A stretch of DNA of 64,000 nt from Lichenicola sp965198575 (lineage in GTDB: Bacteria > Pseudomonadota > Alphaproteobacteria > Acetobacterales > Acetobacteraceae), in contig NZ_OZ240671.1 of the NCBI RefSeq assembly GCF_965198575.1, forward strand, positions 2,170,001 to 2,234,000. Reading direction: 5' to 3'. Position 1 is the first letter of the stretch; every line of letters begins with the position of its first letter. The notes under the pieces were generated by a model. The model was not told the origin of the DNA and ran no database searches. It saw nothing but the letters and a program-made list of their open reading frames with translations. Shown here piece by piece: positions 26,245-34,740 of the stretch. The position numbers and the translations under genes are program-made.

Positions 26245-27153
26245 GTGATCGTCGTGTTCGGTGCGATCGGCGTGGATATCGTGACGCGGGTGCCACGCTT
26301 TCCGCGGCCGGGCGAATCCATTGCCTGCGACGGCTTCGACGTGGTCCCCGGCACCAAGGGCGCCAACCAGGCGCTTGCGGCGGCGCGTGCCGGTGCGTCG
26401 GTGACACTGGTGGCGACCCGCGGCGAGGACGAATCCGGCATCGTCGCGGCATCGCTGCTGCAGGCGGCCGGGGTCGACCTCCGGCATGTTCGGACGGTGT
26501 CGACGCCGACCGGCACCTGCCTGATCACCGTGGATGCGGCGGGCGAGAACACCGTGATCGCCGCGTCGAGCGCCAACCGGCACACGACCGTGTCGCAGCT
26601 GGAGGCGTGCGCGTTCGGCGCGGGCGACGTGCTGCTGCTGCAATGTGAGCTGCCACTGGCCGAGACGTTCGCCGCCGTGCAGCTCGGACGCGCGCGCGGT
26701 GCCCGGATCGTCCTGAATGCAGCGCCGGCCGCCGCGGTGCCGCCCGAGGTGCTGGCGGCGCTGGACCTGCTGGTGGTCAACGAGACCGAGGCGGAGTCGA
26801 TCGGCGCTGCGGTCGGGATCGCGGACACCGACCCGGAGGCGATCGCGGGCGCGCTGCATCGGCAATACGGATGCGCCACCGTGGTCACGCTCGGCGGCGA
26901 TGGCGCGGTGCTGTGGGATCGGGGGATCCGCCACCACGTCCCGGCGCTGGCGGTGCAGGTGGTCGACAGCACCGCCGCGGGGGACAGCTTCACCGGCTAC
27001 ATGGCCGCAGCACTGGAGCAGGGGCTCGGGCTGGAGGCGGGACTGCGCCACGGTGCCGCGGCGGGATCGCTCTGCTGCACCCGTCACGGCGCACAGACCG
27101 GCATTCCGGACCGGGCGGAAGTGCTGGCGGCGCTCGGGGAACCGGCTGCATGA
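26245..27153 (+). CDS. Ribokinase-family (PfkB) sugar kinase
   Basis: The 302-residue cytoplasmic kinase uses ATP to phosphorylate the imported sugar. The PfkB features are an N-terminal VVFGAIGVDIVTRVPRFPRPG, the Gly-rich substrate region GTKGANQALAAARAGA, a central LLVVNETEAESIG, ATP-site TLGGDGAVLWD, and the C-terminal catalytic signature DSTAAGDSFTGYMAAAL with the catalytic base Asp in AAGDSF. The start is the GTG at 26245, preceded by GAGGAG. The pattern is closest to ribokinase or related deoxyribokinase-type enzymes, but the specificity is not certain. The stop overlaps the regulator gene by ATGA. Confidence 0.85.
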   Translation: MIVVFGAIGVDIVTRVPRFPRPGESIACDGFDVVPGTKGANQALAAARAGASVTLVATRGEDESGIVAASLLQAAGVDLRHVRTVSTPTGTCLITVDAAGENTVIAASSANRHTTVSQLEACAFGAGDVLLLQCELPLAETFAAVQLGRARGARIVLNAAPAAAVPPEVLAALDLLVVNETEAESIGAAVGIADTDPEAIAGALHRQYGCATVVTLGGDGAVLWDRGIRHHVPALAVQVVDSTAAGDSFTGYMAAALEQGLGLEAGLRHGAAAGSLCCTRHGAQTGIPDRAEVLAALGEPAA

Positions 27154-28109
27154 CCGACGCCGACCTGATCATCGAGGTCGCGGCGCTGTACTACATCAAC
27201 CGGCTGACCCAGGACGATCTCGCTAGGCAGTTCGGCACCTCGCGCTCGACCATCTCGCGGCTGCTGAAGCAGGCGCACGATACCGGCGTCGTCGAGATCC
27301 AGGTCAGGGCGCGGCCGGACCGTGCGCGCAGGATCGAGCAGGAACTGCAGACCCGCTTCGGGCTCTCCCGCCTGCTCTGCGCGATCGACTTGTTCGACCC
27401 GGTCAACCGCCGGCTGAACGTTGCCTCGATGGTTGCGGGGTATCTCGACAAGGTGCTCGTGGACGGCACCACGGTCGCCGTCGGCATGGGCCGCAACGTG
27501 AGCGCCATCACCGAGGCGTCGGGGTTGCCGCTGCCGCGCGACGTGCTGTTCGTTTCGGCGATCGGCGGATCGGTGCAGAGCGGCGAGATGGTCAATGCTG
27601 ACCACATCGCGCGCCGTCTGGCCGCCCGGTTCCGCGGCCGCAGCGAGACCCTGTATGCGCCGGCCATCGTCGAGGACGAGACGCTGCGCCTGGCCCTGTT
27701 GCGCAACGACAACGTCCGGCGGACGCTGGACCGGGCCCGCGGCGCCTCGATCGCGCTGCTCGGCGTCGGCGACATGACCGAGGACAGCAACATGATCCGC
27801 ATGGGCTGGCTGTCGCCCCGCGAGGTGGCGCGGGCGCAGGCGACCGGGACCGTCGGCGACATTTTGGGCAACGACTTCATCGACATCCAGGGACGGCCGT
27901 CGCGCACCATCGTCGCCGGGCGCGTGGTCGGGCTGACGCTGAAGGACCTGGAGGCGATCGAGGACGTGGTGGTGGTGGCGGCGGAGAACACCAAGATCGG
28001 CATCCTGCTGGGCGTGCTGCGGACCGGCGTGGTGGACACGCTGGCGACCACGCTGTCGAACGCGCAGGGCGTGCTCGACCTGGACGACGCGACCCGCGGC
28101 GACCGCTAG
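27150..28109 (+). CDS. SorC/DeoR-type sugar-responsive transcriptional regulator
   Basis: The 319-residue regulator has an N-terminal helix-turn-helix (LTQDDLARQFGTSRSTISRLLKQA, about residues 20-43) and a C-terminal effector-binding domain of the SorC sugar-binding type, including VAVGMGRNVSAI, FVSAIGGSVQSGEMVNAD, LLGVGDMTEDSN and the C-terminal VVVVAAENTKIGILLGVLRTG. Such proteins bind a phosphorylated sugar and repress or activate the adjacent catabolic operon. It starts at the ATG overlapping the kinase stop (ATGA), so it is the last gene of the sugar operon and probably autoregulated. The palindrome at 22484 is its most likely operator (inference). Confidence 0.85.
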   Translation: MTDADLIIEVAALYYINRLTQDDLARQFGTSRSTISRLLKQAHDTGVVEIQVRARPDRARRIEQELQTRFGLSRLLCAIDLFDPVNRRLNVASMVAGYLDKVLVDGTTVAVGMGRNVSAITEASGLPLPRDVLFVSAIGGSVQSGEMVNADHIARRLAARFRGRSETLYAPAIVEDETLRLALLRNDNVRRTLDRARGASIALLGVGDMTEDSNMIRMGWLSPREVARAQATGTVGDILGNDFIDIQGRPSRTIVAGRVVGLTLKDLEAIEDVVVVAAENTKIGILLGVLRTGVVDTLATTLSNAQGVLDLDDATRGDR

Positions 28110-28248
28110 CGCGCTCGGAACGATCGTGCGACGGCTGCGTAACGACCAGTCTGGGCGCGCCTGATCGATACGGGCGCCGTTTCATTCCAGGGTTGTGCAT
28201 GGTGCATCGGACTCACGGATGGGCCACGTCCGGGTGCAGGATGGCGGG

Positions 28249-29634
28249 ATGACGATGCGCTCGACCCCGCAACTCGATCTTCCCGCACCCATGGATCGTC
28301 ATCTCGTGGTGGCGGAAATCGCTGCGGTTGCGATGGCGGCGATCACCCTGGCGGCGCTGGTGTTCAGCGGGGTCAGGGTTGCCGACAACCCGAGCTTCGT
28401 CCCGGCGGTCGGCTGCATGACGCTGCTCAGCGACTTGCTGACAGCGATTCTGTTGCTGTCGAACGCGATGGTCCTGAAGGATCGCGACCCCCTGCGGCTC
28501 GGAGCCGCCTATCTGTTTTCCTGCCTCTTGCTGGCGGCACACCTGGCGACGTTTCCGGGCGGCCTTTCGACCGGGCCGCTGATCGGCAGTAGCGAGGGCT
28601 CGGCCTGGCTCTGGTGCTTCTGGCAGGGGGGATTCCCGGTCCTGGTGCTCGGGTTCGTGTTCGGCAGGAGTTCGCCGCTTCGATCTCGTGACATCCCGCT
28701 TGCGATCGCCGCCACTGCCGGTACGGCCCTGCTCCTGACCATCGTGGCGACCGCAGGATCGGACTGGTTGCCGAGCCTCGTGCAGGACGACAGGTACAAC
28801 GAGTTCATGCGGTTCGGTGTCGGGCCGCTGCTGTTCGTGCTCAGCGTCGTGGCCCTGGGGGCGGTCCTGTTCAGGCGACGGATGCGCGACGCGGTCTCGA
28901 TCTGGCTGTCGCTGGCGATGCTGGCGTCGAGTTTGAACATGGTGTTGGTCCTTGCAGGCGGCGAACGCTTCTCGCTCGGCTGGTGCGCCGCCAGGCTGTT
29001 GAACCTCGTGGTCGGCGTGGCGGTTCTTGTAGCACTGCTCTCGAACTTCATCGACCAAGCCCAGCGCGCCCAGGTGATGAACAACCGGCTGAAGGACCTG
29101 ATTGCGACCGATCCACTGACCGGTATCGGCAATCGCCTGGCCCTGGACCGCGAGATGTTGCTGGAGTGGAAGCGTGCGCGGCGCGAGCAGACCCCGCTGT
29201 CGCTGATCATGATCGACATCGACCTCTTCAAGAGCTTCAACGACCGGTATGGGCACCCCGCAGGCGACCGCTGCATTGCGGCGGTCGGAGCGACGCTTGC
29301 GCAGCAGGCGAAACGTCCGGCCGACGTGGCAGCGCGGCTCGGCGGGGAGGAATTCGTTGTCCTGCTCCCGAACACCGAGGAGGCCGGGGCGTCGCGGGTG
29401 GCCGACCGGGTGCTCGCCGCCATATCGGCGCTCAACCTCCCTCATGCCGACAATCCCGTTGGGCACGTGACCGTCAGCATCGGGGTGGCGACCTGCCGGC
29501 CCTTCGACCCGAACGGCAATGTCGGCCAGTTCATGGAGGTTGCCGACCAGGCGCTCTATCGGGCGAAGTCCGCCGGCCGCAACCAGGTCTGCCAGAGCGT
29601 CGCTGTCCTCGATGCTCCGGCACGGATCTGCTAG
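28249..29634 (+). CDS. Membrane diguanylate cyclase with a MASE4-type sensor domain
   Basis: The 461-residue protein makes cyclic di-GMP from two GTP. The first 280 residues hold about eight hydrophobic helices resembling the MASE4 sensor, with the family-like AYLFSCLLLAAHLATFPGG followed by AWLWCFWQGGFPVLVLGF. The C-terminal GGDEF domain begins near DLIATDPLTGIGNRLALDRE, contains DIDLFKSFNDRYGHPAGD, the active site RLGGEEFVVLLP, and an allosteric inhibition site RPAD exactly five residues before GGEEF. It is therefore probably active and product-inhibited. I start at the ATG at 28249; an upstream GTG at 28195 is also in frame. It sits alone, and given the flagellar island in the window it may influence motility (inference). 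Confidence 0.85.
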   Translation: MTMRSTPQLDLPAPMDRHLVVAEIAAVAMAAITLAALVFSGVRVADNPSFVPAVGCMTLLSDLLTAILLLSNAMVLKDRDPLRLGAAYLFSCLLLAAHLATFPGGLSTGPLIGSSEGSAWLWCFWQGGFPVLVLGFVFGRSSPLRSRDIPLAIAATAGTALLLTIVATAGSDWLPSLVQDDRYNEFMRFGVGPLLFVLSVVALGAVLFRRRMRDAVSIWLSLAMLASSLNMVLVLAGGERFSLGWCAARLLNLVVGVAVLVALLSNFIDQAQRAQVMNNRLKDLIATDPLTGIGNRLALDREMLLEWKRARREQTPLSLIMIDIDLFKSFNDRYGHPAGDRCIAAVGATLAQQAKRPADVAARLGGEEFVVLLPNTEEAGASRVADRVLAAISALNLPHADNPVGHVTVSIGVATCRPFDPNGNVGQFMEVADQALYRAKSAGRNQVCQSVAVLDAPARIC

Positions 29635-29778
29635 CCGCCCGGGACGGCATTCACCTGCGCCCGCCGCTCCCAGGGCAAGGTGACACGCAAAAGCTGGTGA
29701 CAGCCGGGGAGCCACCGCATCCCCGCCGGCCCGGCGTCGTTGCAGCGGTCACGACCCTGGAACCACGCGAGGACCATC

Positions 29779-30645
29779 ATGACCGCAGACGCCCCCGATA
29801 ACGGCATCCCCGGCGACCAGCAGCAGCCCGCCCCGGGTCTTACCTCGAAGATGGAGCCGCCGCCGGACCATGGCGAAGACAGCTACGTCGGCAAGGGTCT
29901 GCTGGCGGGCCGGGTGGCGCTCATCACCGGCGGCGATTCCGGGATCGGCCGCGCTGTTGCCATCGCCTATGCCCGGGAGGGTGCCGATGTCGCGATCTCC
30001 TACCTGCCGGTGGAGCAATCCGACGCCGAAGACACCGCTCGCTGGATCGAGAAGGCCGGTCGGCGCGCCCTGCTGCTGCCGGGCGACATCCAGGACGAGG
30101 CGCACTGCCACGCCCTTGTGGCGCAGACCGTCTCGACGCTGGGCGGCCTCGACATCCTGGTGAACAACGCGGCCCACCAGACCGTGAACAAGACCCTCGG
30201 GGACGTCACCGCGGACCAGATCGACGAGTCCTTCCGGACCAACGTCTTTGCCATGTACTATCTGTGCCAGGCCGCGGTTCCGCACATGAAGCCGGGCTCG
30301 ACGATCGTGAACACGACCAGCGTGCAGGCCAAGACCGCCGGCAAGGGCATGCTGGTCTATGCCGCCACCAAGGGTGCGATCGCCAGCCTGACCATCGCGC
30401 TGTCGAACTTGTTGGCGCCGCAGGGCATCAGGGTGAATTGCGTCGCCCCCGGCCCGGTCTGGACCCCGATCCAGCCGATCGCCAAGGATCCGGAGCAGCT
30501 CGAGGCGCTCGGCAAGGACACCGTCCTCGGCCGCCCGGGCCAGCCTGCGGAGCTTGCCGGCGCCTTTGTCCTGCTCGCTTCCGCAGAAGGCAGCTACATG
30601 ACCGGCGCCCTGATCCCGGTCACCGGCGGCGCGCCGATGTCCTGA
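29779..30645 (+). CDS. SDR family oxidoreductase (YghA/YhdF-like general-stress dehydrogenase)
   Basis: The 288-residue NAD(P)-dependent dehydrogenase has a hydrophilic N-terminal extension rich in Pro and Gln (about residues 1-45) typical of the stress-associated SDR subgroup. The Rossmann motif is ALITGGDSGIGRAVAIAYA. NNAAHQT follows, then the catalytic Ser (VNTTSVQ), Tyr and Lys (LVYAATKGA), and the C-terminal TGALIPVTGGAPM. The ATG at 29779 has GAGG about 6-9 bases upstream. Members of this group are described as glucose or aldehyde dehydrogenases of the stress response, but the substrate here is unknown. It stands alone. Confidence 0.87.
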   Translation: MTADAPDNGIPGDQQQPAPGLTSKMEPPPDHGEDSYVGKGLLAGRVALITGGDSGIGRAVAIAYAREGADVAISYLPVEQSDAEDTARWIEKAGRRALLLPGDIQDEAHCHALVAQTVSTLGGLDILVNNAAHQTVNKTLGDVTADQIDESFRTNVFAMYYLCQAAVPHMKPGSTIVNTTSVQAKTAGKGMLVYAATKGAIASLTIALSNLLAPQGIRVNCVAPGPVWTPIQPIAKDPEQLEALGKDTVLGRPGQPAELAGAFVLLASAEGSYMTGALIPVTGGAPMS

Positions 30646-30810
30646 GAAGAACCTCGCCAGCTTCCCGCCACAGGAGGCTGGCGACGTTCGCATCCGTGAT
30701 CAGCCGAGACTTTCCTCACTCCCGGGCACCGACATGTCGAATGCGTTCAGCATCACGGACACGGGGCAGTAGCCGCTGATCGGGGCGACCGGTGCCCCGG
30801 CGCTGTCCGG

Positions 30811-31051
30811 GCCGGCCACACGGTTGGTCAGGTTCACCGGCTCCCAGGGCGAGAGGGTGCCGATCTCGACATCGGGATGCAGACGCGCGAACTTGTCGAT
30901 GTGCGGTATGAGAAGCTCGGTCGACAAGGTCCGCGCAAGCATCACCCGCAGGATGGCGCTGGACCAAGGCGTCCGTCCACCCCGCGAATTCGAGCACGTC
31001 CTCCCCGGCACTGGAGAGCCGATAATTCGCGGGGCGCTTTTCGAAGAGCTG
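30811..31051 (-). pseudogene. Decayed LysR-family regulator fragment
   Basis: Two out-of-frame pieces resemble consecutive parts of a LysR regulator. The upstream piece (about 31048-30983) reads QLFEKRPANYRLSSAGEDVL, the end of the helix-turn-helix domain. The downstream piece (about 30954-30814) reads RVMLARTLSTELLIPHIDKF then ARLHPDVEIGTLSPWEPVNL, the start of the effector domain. The DNA-binding helices and most of the effector domain are missing. A frameshift separates the pieces, and the rest of 30650-31280 has no coherent frame. It is not expected to be functional. Confidence 0.6.
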
Positions 31052-31289
31052 AGCTCTACAGGGCGGTTCGATCTTGCAAGACCGATCTGCGTGCTCAGGC
31101 ACTGATGGCCGCGATCGCGCCGGGCTCGACCAGGTGATCGTTTCGTCCGAGTATGATCCGTGCATTGCAGCGATCCCCCGCTGAACGAGATCGCCGCAAA
31201 AGCGCCGGACTTCCCTCGGGTGTTTGCTCGTAATTTGGATCAAGCGTCGACCGTGCGGATGCGAACCCGCACGGATCAGGCGCCGCGCC

Positions 31290-32024
31290 CTATGAGAACC
31301 TGCGGCGCCACCTCAACAGGCTCAAACCGAATAAGCCGGAACCGAACAGAGCGATCGAGATCGGCTCAGGCACAGGGTTGATGCTCACGCCGCCCACCGA
31401 GATCCCGTCGATCGCAAGGCCGGTATCGAAGTTTTTGTCGTAGGCATTCGTTGCGCCGAACTCGAGGTAGTATTTACCGGCAGCGGCAATCTTGTAGTCC
31501 TCCGATTGCCAGCCGGTGGTGCCGCAGCCGCCGTCAAAGCACGTGTTCGACCACTCGCCCAACCAGGAGACCGTGCTCTCTCCGATCGTGTAGGCACTCA
31601 CCGCGGTGGTCGTGTTGTAGAGTTCCGCCACCGGCTTGCCGGCCGCCGTGAACAGGGCAGCCCAGACATTGTCGGCGTACATGCCACCGTCCGACGTGAT
31701 GAAGTCGAAATAGTAGCTCAGGCTGGTTCCGGCTGTGGCGGCGAAGGTAGGAGTTTTCAGGAGCGAGCCGTTGGTGGGCGACACAGGAGGTGTGATCGGA
31801 TCCTGGCCCACGCCGGTGAGGCCACCGGTCGTCGTCACGTAGTCATAGGTTGGATCCTTGAGAGGCGAGAGCGGGACGTCGCCATCCGCACCATCGGTGC
31901 CGCAACCACCTTGGCAGGAGTACCCGAATGGAATGGGGGCGGCTCGCGCGATGTTGGACATGCAGACCAGGGCGGTCAGGGCGGATCCGGCAAGGGCGGT
32001 TGTGAGAAGAACAGTCTGCTTCAT
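31290..32024 (-). CDS. PEP-CTERM sorting domain protein
   Basis: The 244-residue exported protein has a signal peptide (MKQTVLLTTALAGSALTALV, cleavage near ARAA at about residue 29). Its beta-rich body contains Cys pairs (SCQGGCG and CFDGGCG) and many Gly, Thr and Tyr residues. The C-terminal sorting signal is VPEPISIALFGSGLFGLSLL followed by a basic RWRRR tail. PEP-CTERM proteins are processed by an exosortase and delivered to the envelope or matrix, and no exosortase gene is in this window. The ATG at 32024 has GAGGG about 8 bases upstream. It lies within a decayed region between a LysR relic and an IS3 relic, yet its own frame is intact. Confidence 0.75.
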   Translation of the reverse strand: MKQTVLLTTALAGSALTALVCMSNIARAAPIPFGYSCQGGCGTDGADGDVPLSPLKDPTYDYVTTTGGLTGVGQDPITPPVSPTNGSLLKTPTFAATAGTSLSYYFDFITSDGGMYADNVWAALFTAAGKPVAELYNTTTAVSAYTIGESTVSWLGEWSNTCFDGGCGTTGWQSEDYKIAAAGKYYLEFGATNAYDKNFDTGLAIDGISVGGVSINPVPEPISIALFGSGLFGLSLLRWRRRFS

Positions 32025-32184
32025 TGTTGTATCCCTCGGTTGACGAGGGGGTGTAAGCAGGCCGCGTGCCAGGGCCAGTCTGTATTGATTCGAGTTGCTT
32101 ACAGCAAATGTCTCGATCGAGATCGGTGAGGATGTCAAGTTCTTCGACAGGCTGTGAAGCGGCTGTTGACAGAGCACCAGGACT

Positions 32185-32463
32185 TCAAGTGCAGTGGCTG
32201 GGTGGCGGTTTTACTGGACTGCTCGTGGTTCGCTGAACACGCATCTTGAGCTGGCAAAGTGTTTGCTTGAAATGCATTGGGTTGAGATAGGCGATGGTCG
32301 AGTGGTGCGGCCGCAAATTATAGGACCGCTCGAGATAGTCGGACATGTCAGCCTGTGTCTGCTCCAGGGTCCGATAGGCCGTGCGGGCCGTGCGTCCAGT
32401 TTCCAGCGCGGAGAAGACGCTCTCCATCATCGAGTTGTTGTTACCCACCAGCGCGGCGTCCAC
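32185..32463 (-). mobile_element. IS3-family transposase C-terminal remnant
   Basis: The frame encodes about 80 residues matching the end of an IS3-type integrase-fold transposase. It reads GNNNSMMESVFSALETGRTA, where intact elements have an ESFFSTLK-like motif, then YLERSYNLRPHHSTIAYLNP, equivalent to the YN-x-RRHSTIGYLSP motif. The catalytic Asp residues and the whole N-terminal half are absent, and the upstream side runs directly into a different decayed gene. No terminal inverted repeats are visible. It is an old truncated insertion. Confidence 0.7.
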
Positions 32464-32469
32464 GTCACC

Positions 32470-32758
32470 GGCGGCGGTGAGTGAGTTGCCGTCGCCGGCC
32501 AGGAGAACGAAGTCGGCAAGGCTGCCGCGATGTTGTGGTCGCCAGCCAGTCCGACGGCGTTCGCGCCATTACTGAGAGTGACAACGCTATTGCTGGTGAT
32601 GCCGCCGACGACGAAGTTCTCGTCACCGCAGTGAGCACGTCGAAGTTGCAGATCGAGCCCGCAAGATCGCTGATGCGGTCGGCGTCATCGGCAATCGAGC
32701 CCGCAGTATAGCCTTGCTGACCGAGAAGAAGCTGAGCTGAGATTGCGACGGTGCTGAA
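32470..32758 (-). pseudogene. Remnant of a repetitive adhesin-like or repeat-rich surface protein
   Basis: Reading the minus strand, one frame gives STVAISAQLLLGQQGYTAGS and IADDADRISDLAGS. A shifted frame then gives GDENFVVGGITSNSVVTLSN, and another gives ADFVLLAGDGNSLTAAGDV before the transposase remnant begins. The Gly/Asn-rich G-x-x-N repeats are typical of beta-roll or calcium-binding surface proteins. At least two frameshifts and the abrupt junction with the IS3 fragment show that it is dead. The original family is uncertain. Confidence 0.4.
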
Positions 32759-32763
32759 CCCTT

Positions 32764-33249
32764 ATCGGTTCTCACACCCTGTGAGCAGTTAAGAACTTTA
32801 GCTTATGCATATCGTAGAAGCCTGTCGCATAAGTCGCATTTTTGGAAAACGTGTTATCAATGTTTGCCTCGTTGAAGCCTTGTTACCTTGGAATCGTGAG
32901 GCAACGTTGGGTATCAAGGATGGCGCGCAAGGAGGCGGCCCAGTTTGATCGGCACCCGACGTTGAGGCGGTCACCATCTCCTAAGTCTGCCGCGAGCACT
33001 GACAGGGTGGCGACGACGCCATGGGACGCCCACCGCATTCCTGGCACTGCAACCGTCGCGTCAGCCCGCTAGGCGCCCGGGTCTCGGTTTCGCGGCCCGG
33101 GGTGCCGCCCGGCAGCTTCGGCAGCAGTCCAGTTTCTCACACACTCACCCTGGTCTGGGGAGGCCGCCGCGAGCCTGCGCGGGTGGATAGCAGGAAACGC
33201 TCTGCCTATCGGGCTTCAGCACCCTAAGCTTCGATCGAGCTATGCAACA
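32764..33249. other. Gene-free stretch before the tRNA
   Basis: About 490 bases without a supportable gene. Base composition in 32760-32900 is noticeably more AT-rich than the surroundings. Short open frames on the plus strand (for example 32842-33072) have no recognisable product and no good ribosome binding site. It is probably debris of the same accessory patch. Confidence 0.4.
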
Positions 33250-33334
33250 TGGTGCCCGCCGCCGGACTCGAACCGGCACGCCCTACGGACTGCGGATTTT
33301 AAGTCCGCTGCGTCTACCATTCCGCCAGGCGGGC
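33250..33334 (-). tRNA. tRNA-Leu (anticodon TAA)
   Basis: The minus strand folds as a class II tRNA of 85 bases including an encoded CCA. The acceptor stem is GCCCGCC paired with GGCGGGC, and the discriminator is A. The D-loop region is TGGCGGAATGGTAGACGC, the anticodon stem GCGGA/TCCGC encloses the loop CTTAAAA, there is a short variable arm, and the T-arm is GCCGGTTCGAGTCCGGC. The anticodon TAA reads UUA leucine codons, which are rare in GC-rich genomes. It marks the right border of the decayed patch and is a plausible past integration site. Confidence 0.93.
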
Positions 33335-33390
33335 ATTGGGACCGCGCACGCAAAGCTAGCCGGATCCGCTCGCCTCGCAAGTCAGGACCG

Positions 33391-34149
33391 TCATCCGGTG
33401 CGCAGCAGCGTCGGGCCGTGCTGCCGGAGCCAGCGTTCGGCATGCGCCCGGTGTGGCGTCAGCCGGTCGACCAGCGTCCAGAAGCCCGCGCCGTGGTCGA
33501 GGTGGCGAAGGTGTGCCAGCTCGTGCGCGACGACGTAGTGCTGGATCTCGGGCGGCGCCATCACCAGGCGCCAGCTGAACATCACCACGCCCTCCGATGA
33601 GCAGCTGCCCCAGCGCGTGGAGGTGTCCTTGATGGCGAGCCTGCTCGGCAGCAGTCCAGTGCCGGCCTCAGGAGCCGTGCCGATGCCATGTGCCAGCCTG
33701 GCCAAGCGCAAACGGGCCTCCGCGCGCAGGAAATCCGCAAGCCGGCGGGGCAGGAAGGCACGCTCGCCGCTGATCCGGATCTCGCCGGCCTCGATCCAGA
33801 CACCGCGCCTGGCGTCCGGGACATGCCGGATGACGTGCGGCTCGCCGATGAACGGGATCGTCGCGCCCTCGGCGAACGTCACCACCGTCGGCAGTGCCGC
33901 CAGCCGGTCGGCGACCCAGTTCGAATGCGTTCGCAGCAGGGCCAACCCCGCCTCGCGACCGGCTCTCGGCGGCAGCGTTACCACGACCATGCCGGCGCGC
34001 GGATCGATCCGCAACGAGATCCGTCGCGCCCTCCGGCACCGATGCCAGCGGACCGGCGTCTCACCGGCCGGCAGCCAGAGCAGCTCCTGCTGCATCGACG
34101 GTGAAGCCCCGCGGGCCTCGGGCTGTGCTGCCTGCAACGGCCGCCGCAT
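33391..34149 (-). CDS. DUF45/YgjP-like zinc metallopeptidase
   Basis: The 252-residue protein has an N-terminal beta-rich half (RRISLRIDPRAGMVVVTLPP) and a C-terminal protease half with the zinc motif HELAHLRHLDHGAGFW: HExxH plus a third His downstream, as in YgjP/SprT-related M48-like enzymes. TSTRWGSCSSEG, also conserved in this family, precedes it. I start at the ATG that forms TGATG with the stop of the upstream YcgN-like gene, so the two genes are coupled. The substrate is unknown. Members of the family are found near restriction or DNA-protein crosslink functions in some genomes, but nothing here supports that. Confidence 0.82.
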   Translation of the reverse strand: MRRPLQAAQPEARGASPSMQQELLWLPAGETPVRWHRCRRARRISLRIDPRAGMVVVTLPPRAGREAGLALLRTHSNWVADRLAALPTVVTFAEGATIPFIGEPHVIRHVPDARRGVWIEAGEIRISGERAFLPRRLADFLRAEARLRLARLAHGIGTAPEAGTGLLPSRLAIKDTSTRWGSCSSEGVVMFSWRLVMAPPEIQHYVVAHELAHLRHLDHGAGFWTLVDRLTPHRAHAERWLRQHGPTLLRTG

Positions 34150-34679
34150 CACCGCTCGCCTGCCGCGGGGTCGGACACGACACGCCGCAGCTGCGGCTGG
34201 ATCGCCGGGCCGACCGGACGGATCGGCCTGGGGGCGCGGCCTGGCCATTCGACGACATGCTGGTCGAGCGGGCCGGCAGTCCGCTCGCTGATCGCCCGGC
34301 CGCGGACCGACACGCCGGCTTCATGAACGGTGGAGGCACTCCCGGATACCAGGTGGTGCCACCAGGCGAGGCCGCGGCCCTCGGCGATGCGGCGATAGGC
34401 GCAGGAGGGGGGAAGCCAGTCGATCTCGGCCACGGCTGCGGGGGTCAGCTGGACACAGTCCGGGACTTTCCGGCGCCGCCGCGGATAGTCGGAACAGCCG
34501 CAGCTGTCGGTGTCGAGCAGCCGGCAGGCGACGTTGGTGTGGAGGATTTCGTCGGTTTCCTCGTCGCGGAGCTTGTGCAGACAGCAGCGGCCGCACCCGT
34601 CGCAGAGCGATTCCCACTCCGCCGCGGTCATCTCGTGGAGGCTCTTGGTCTTCCAGAACGGCGCGGACGCTCGCATCAT
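34149..34679 (-). CDS. YcgN/UPF0260-family cysteine cluster protein
   Basis: The 176-residue cytoplasmic protein begins FWKTKSLHEMTAAEWESLCD and carries the family cysteine set CDGCGRCCLHK, then CRLLDTDSCGCSDYPRR, VPDCVQL and PPSCAYRR. Conserved WWHHLVSG follows. The C-terminus is longer than the usual approximately 150 residues, ending in a basic Pro/Arg-rich tail. The Cys cluster suggests metal or iron-sulfur binding, and the function is not established. It overlaps the following metallopeptidase start by one base. Confidence 0.85.
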   Translation of the reverse strand: MMRASAPFWKTKSLHEMTAAEWESLCDGCGRCCLHKLRDEETDEILHTNVACRLLDTDSCGCSDYPRRRRKVPDCVQLTPAAVAEIDWLPPSCAYRRIAEGRGLAWWHHLVSGSASTVHEAGVSVRGRAISERTAGPLDQHVVEWPGRAPRPIRPVGPAIQPQLRRVVSDPAAGER

Positions 34680-34740
34680 CTCAGCTTAGGGGTTCCGGTC
34701 TGGATAAGGAAGAAGCGTGGGGCAGCGCCCCGAGCCGGCC

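Noticed and set aside
23907..26993. Minus-strand open frame of about 1028 codons across the sugar ABC operon
   Set aside because: It is the antisense of well-supported genes, is rich in Arg, His, Gln and Asp, and matches no family. Long antisense frames are normal in GC-rich DNA.
32842..33072. Short plus-strand frame in the gap before the tRNA
   Set aside because: No ribosome binding site, no family, lies in decayed DNA.
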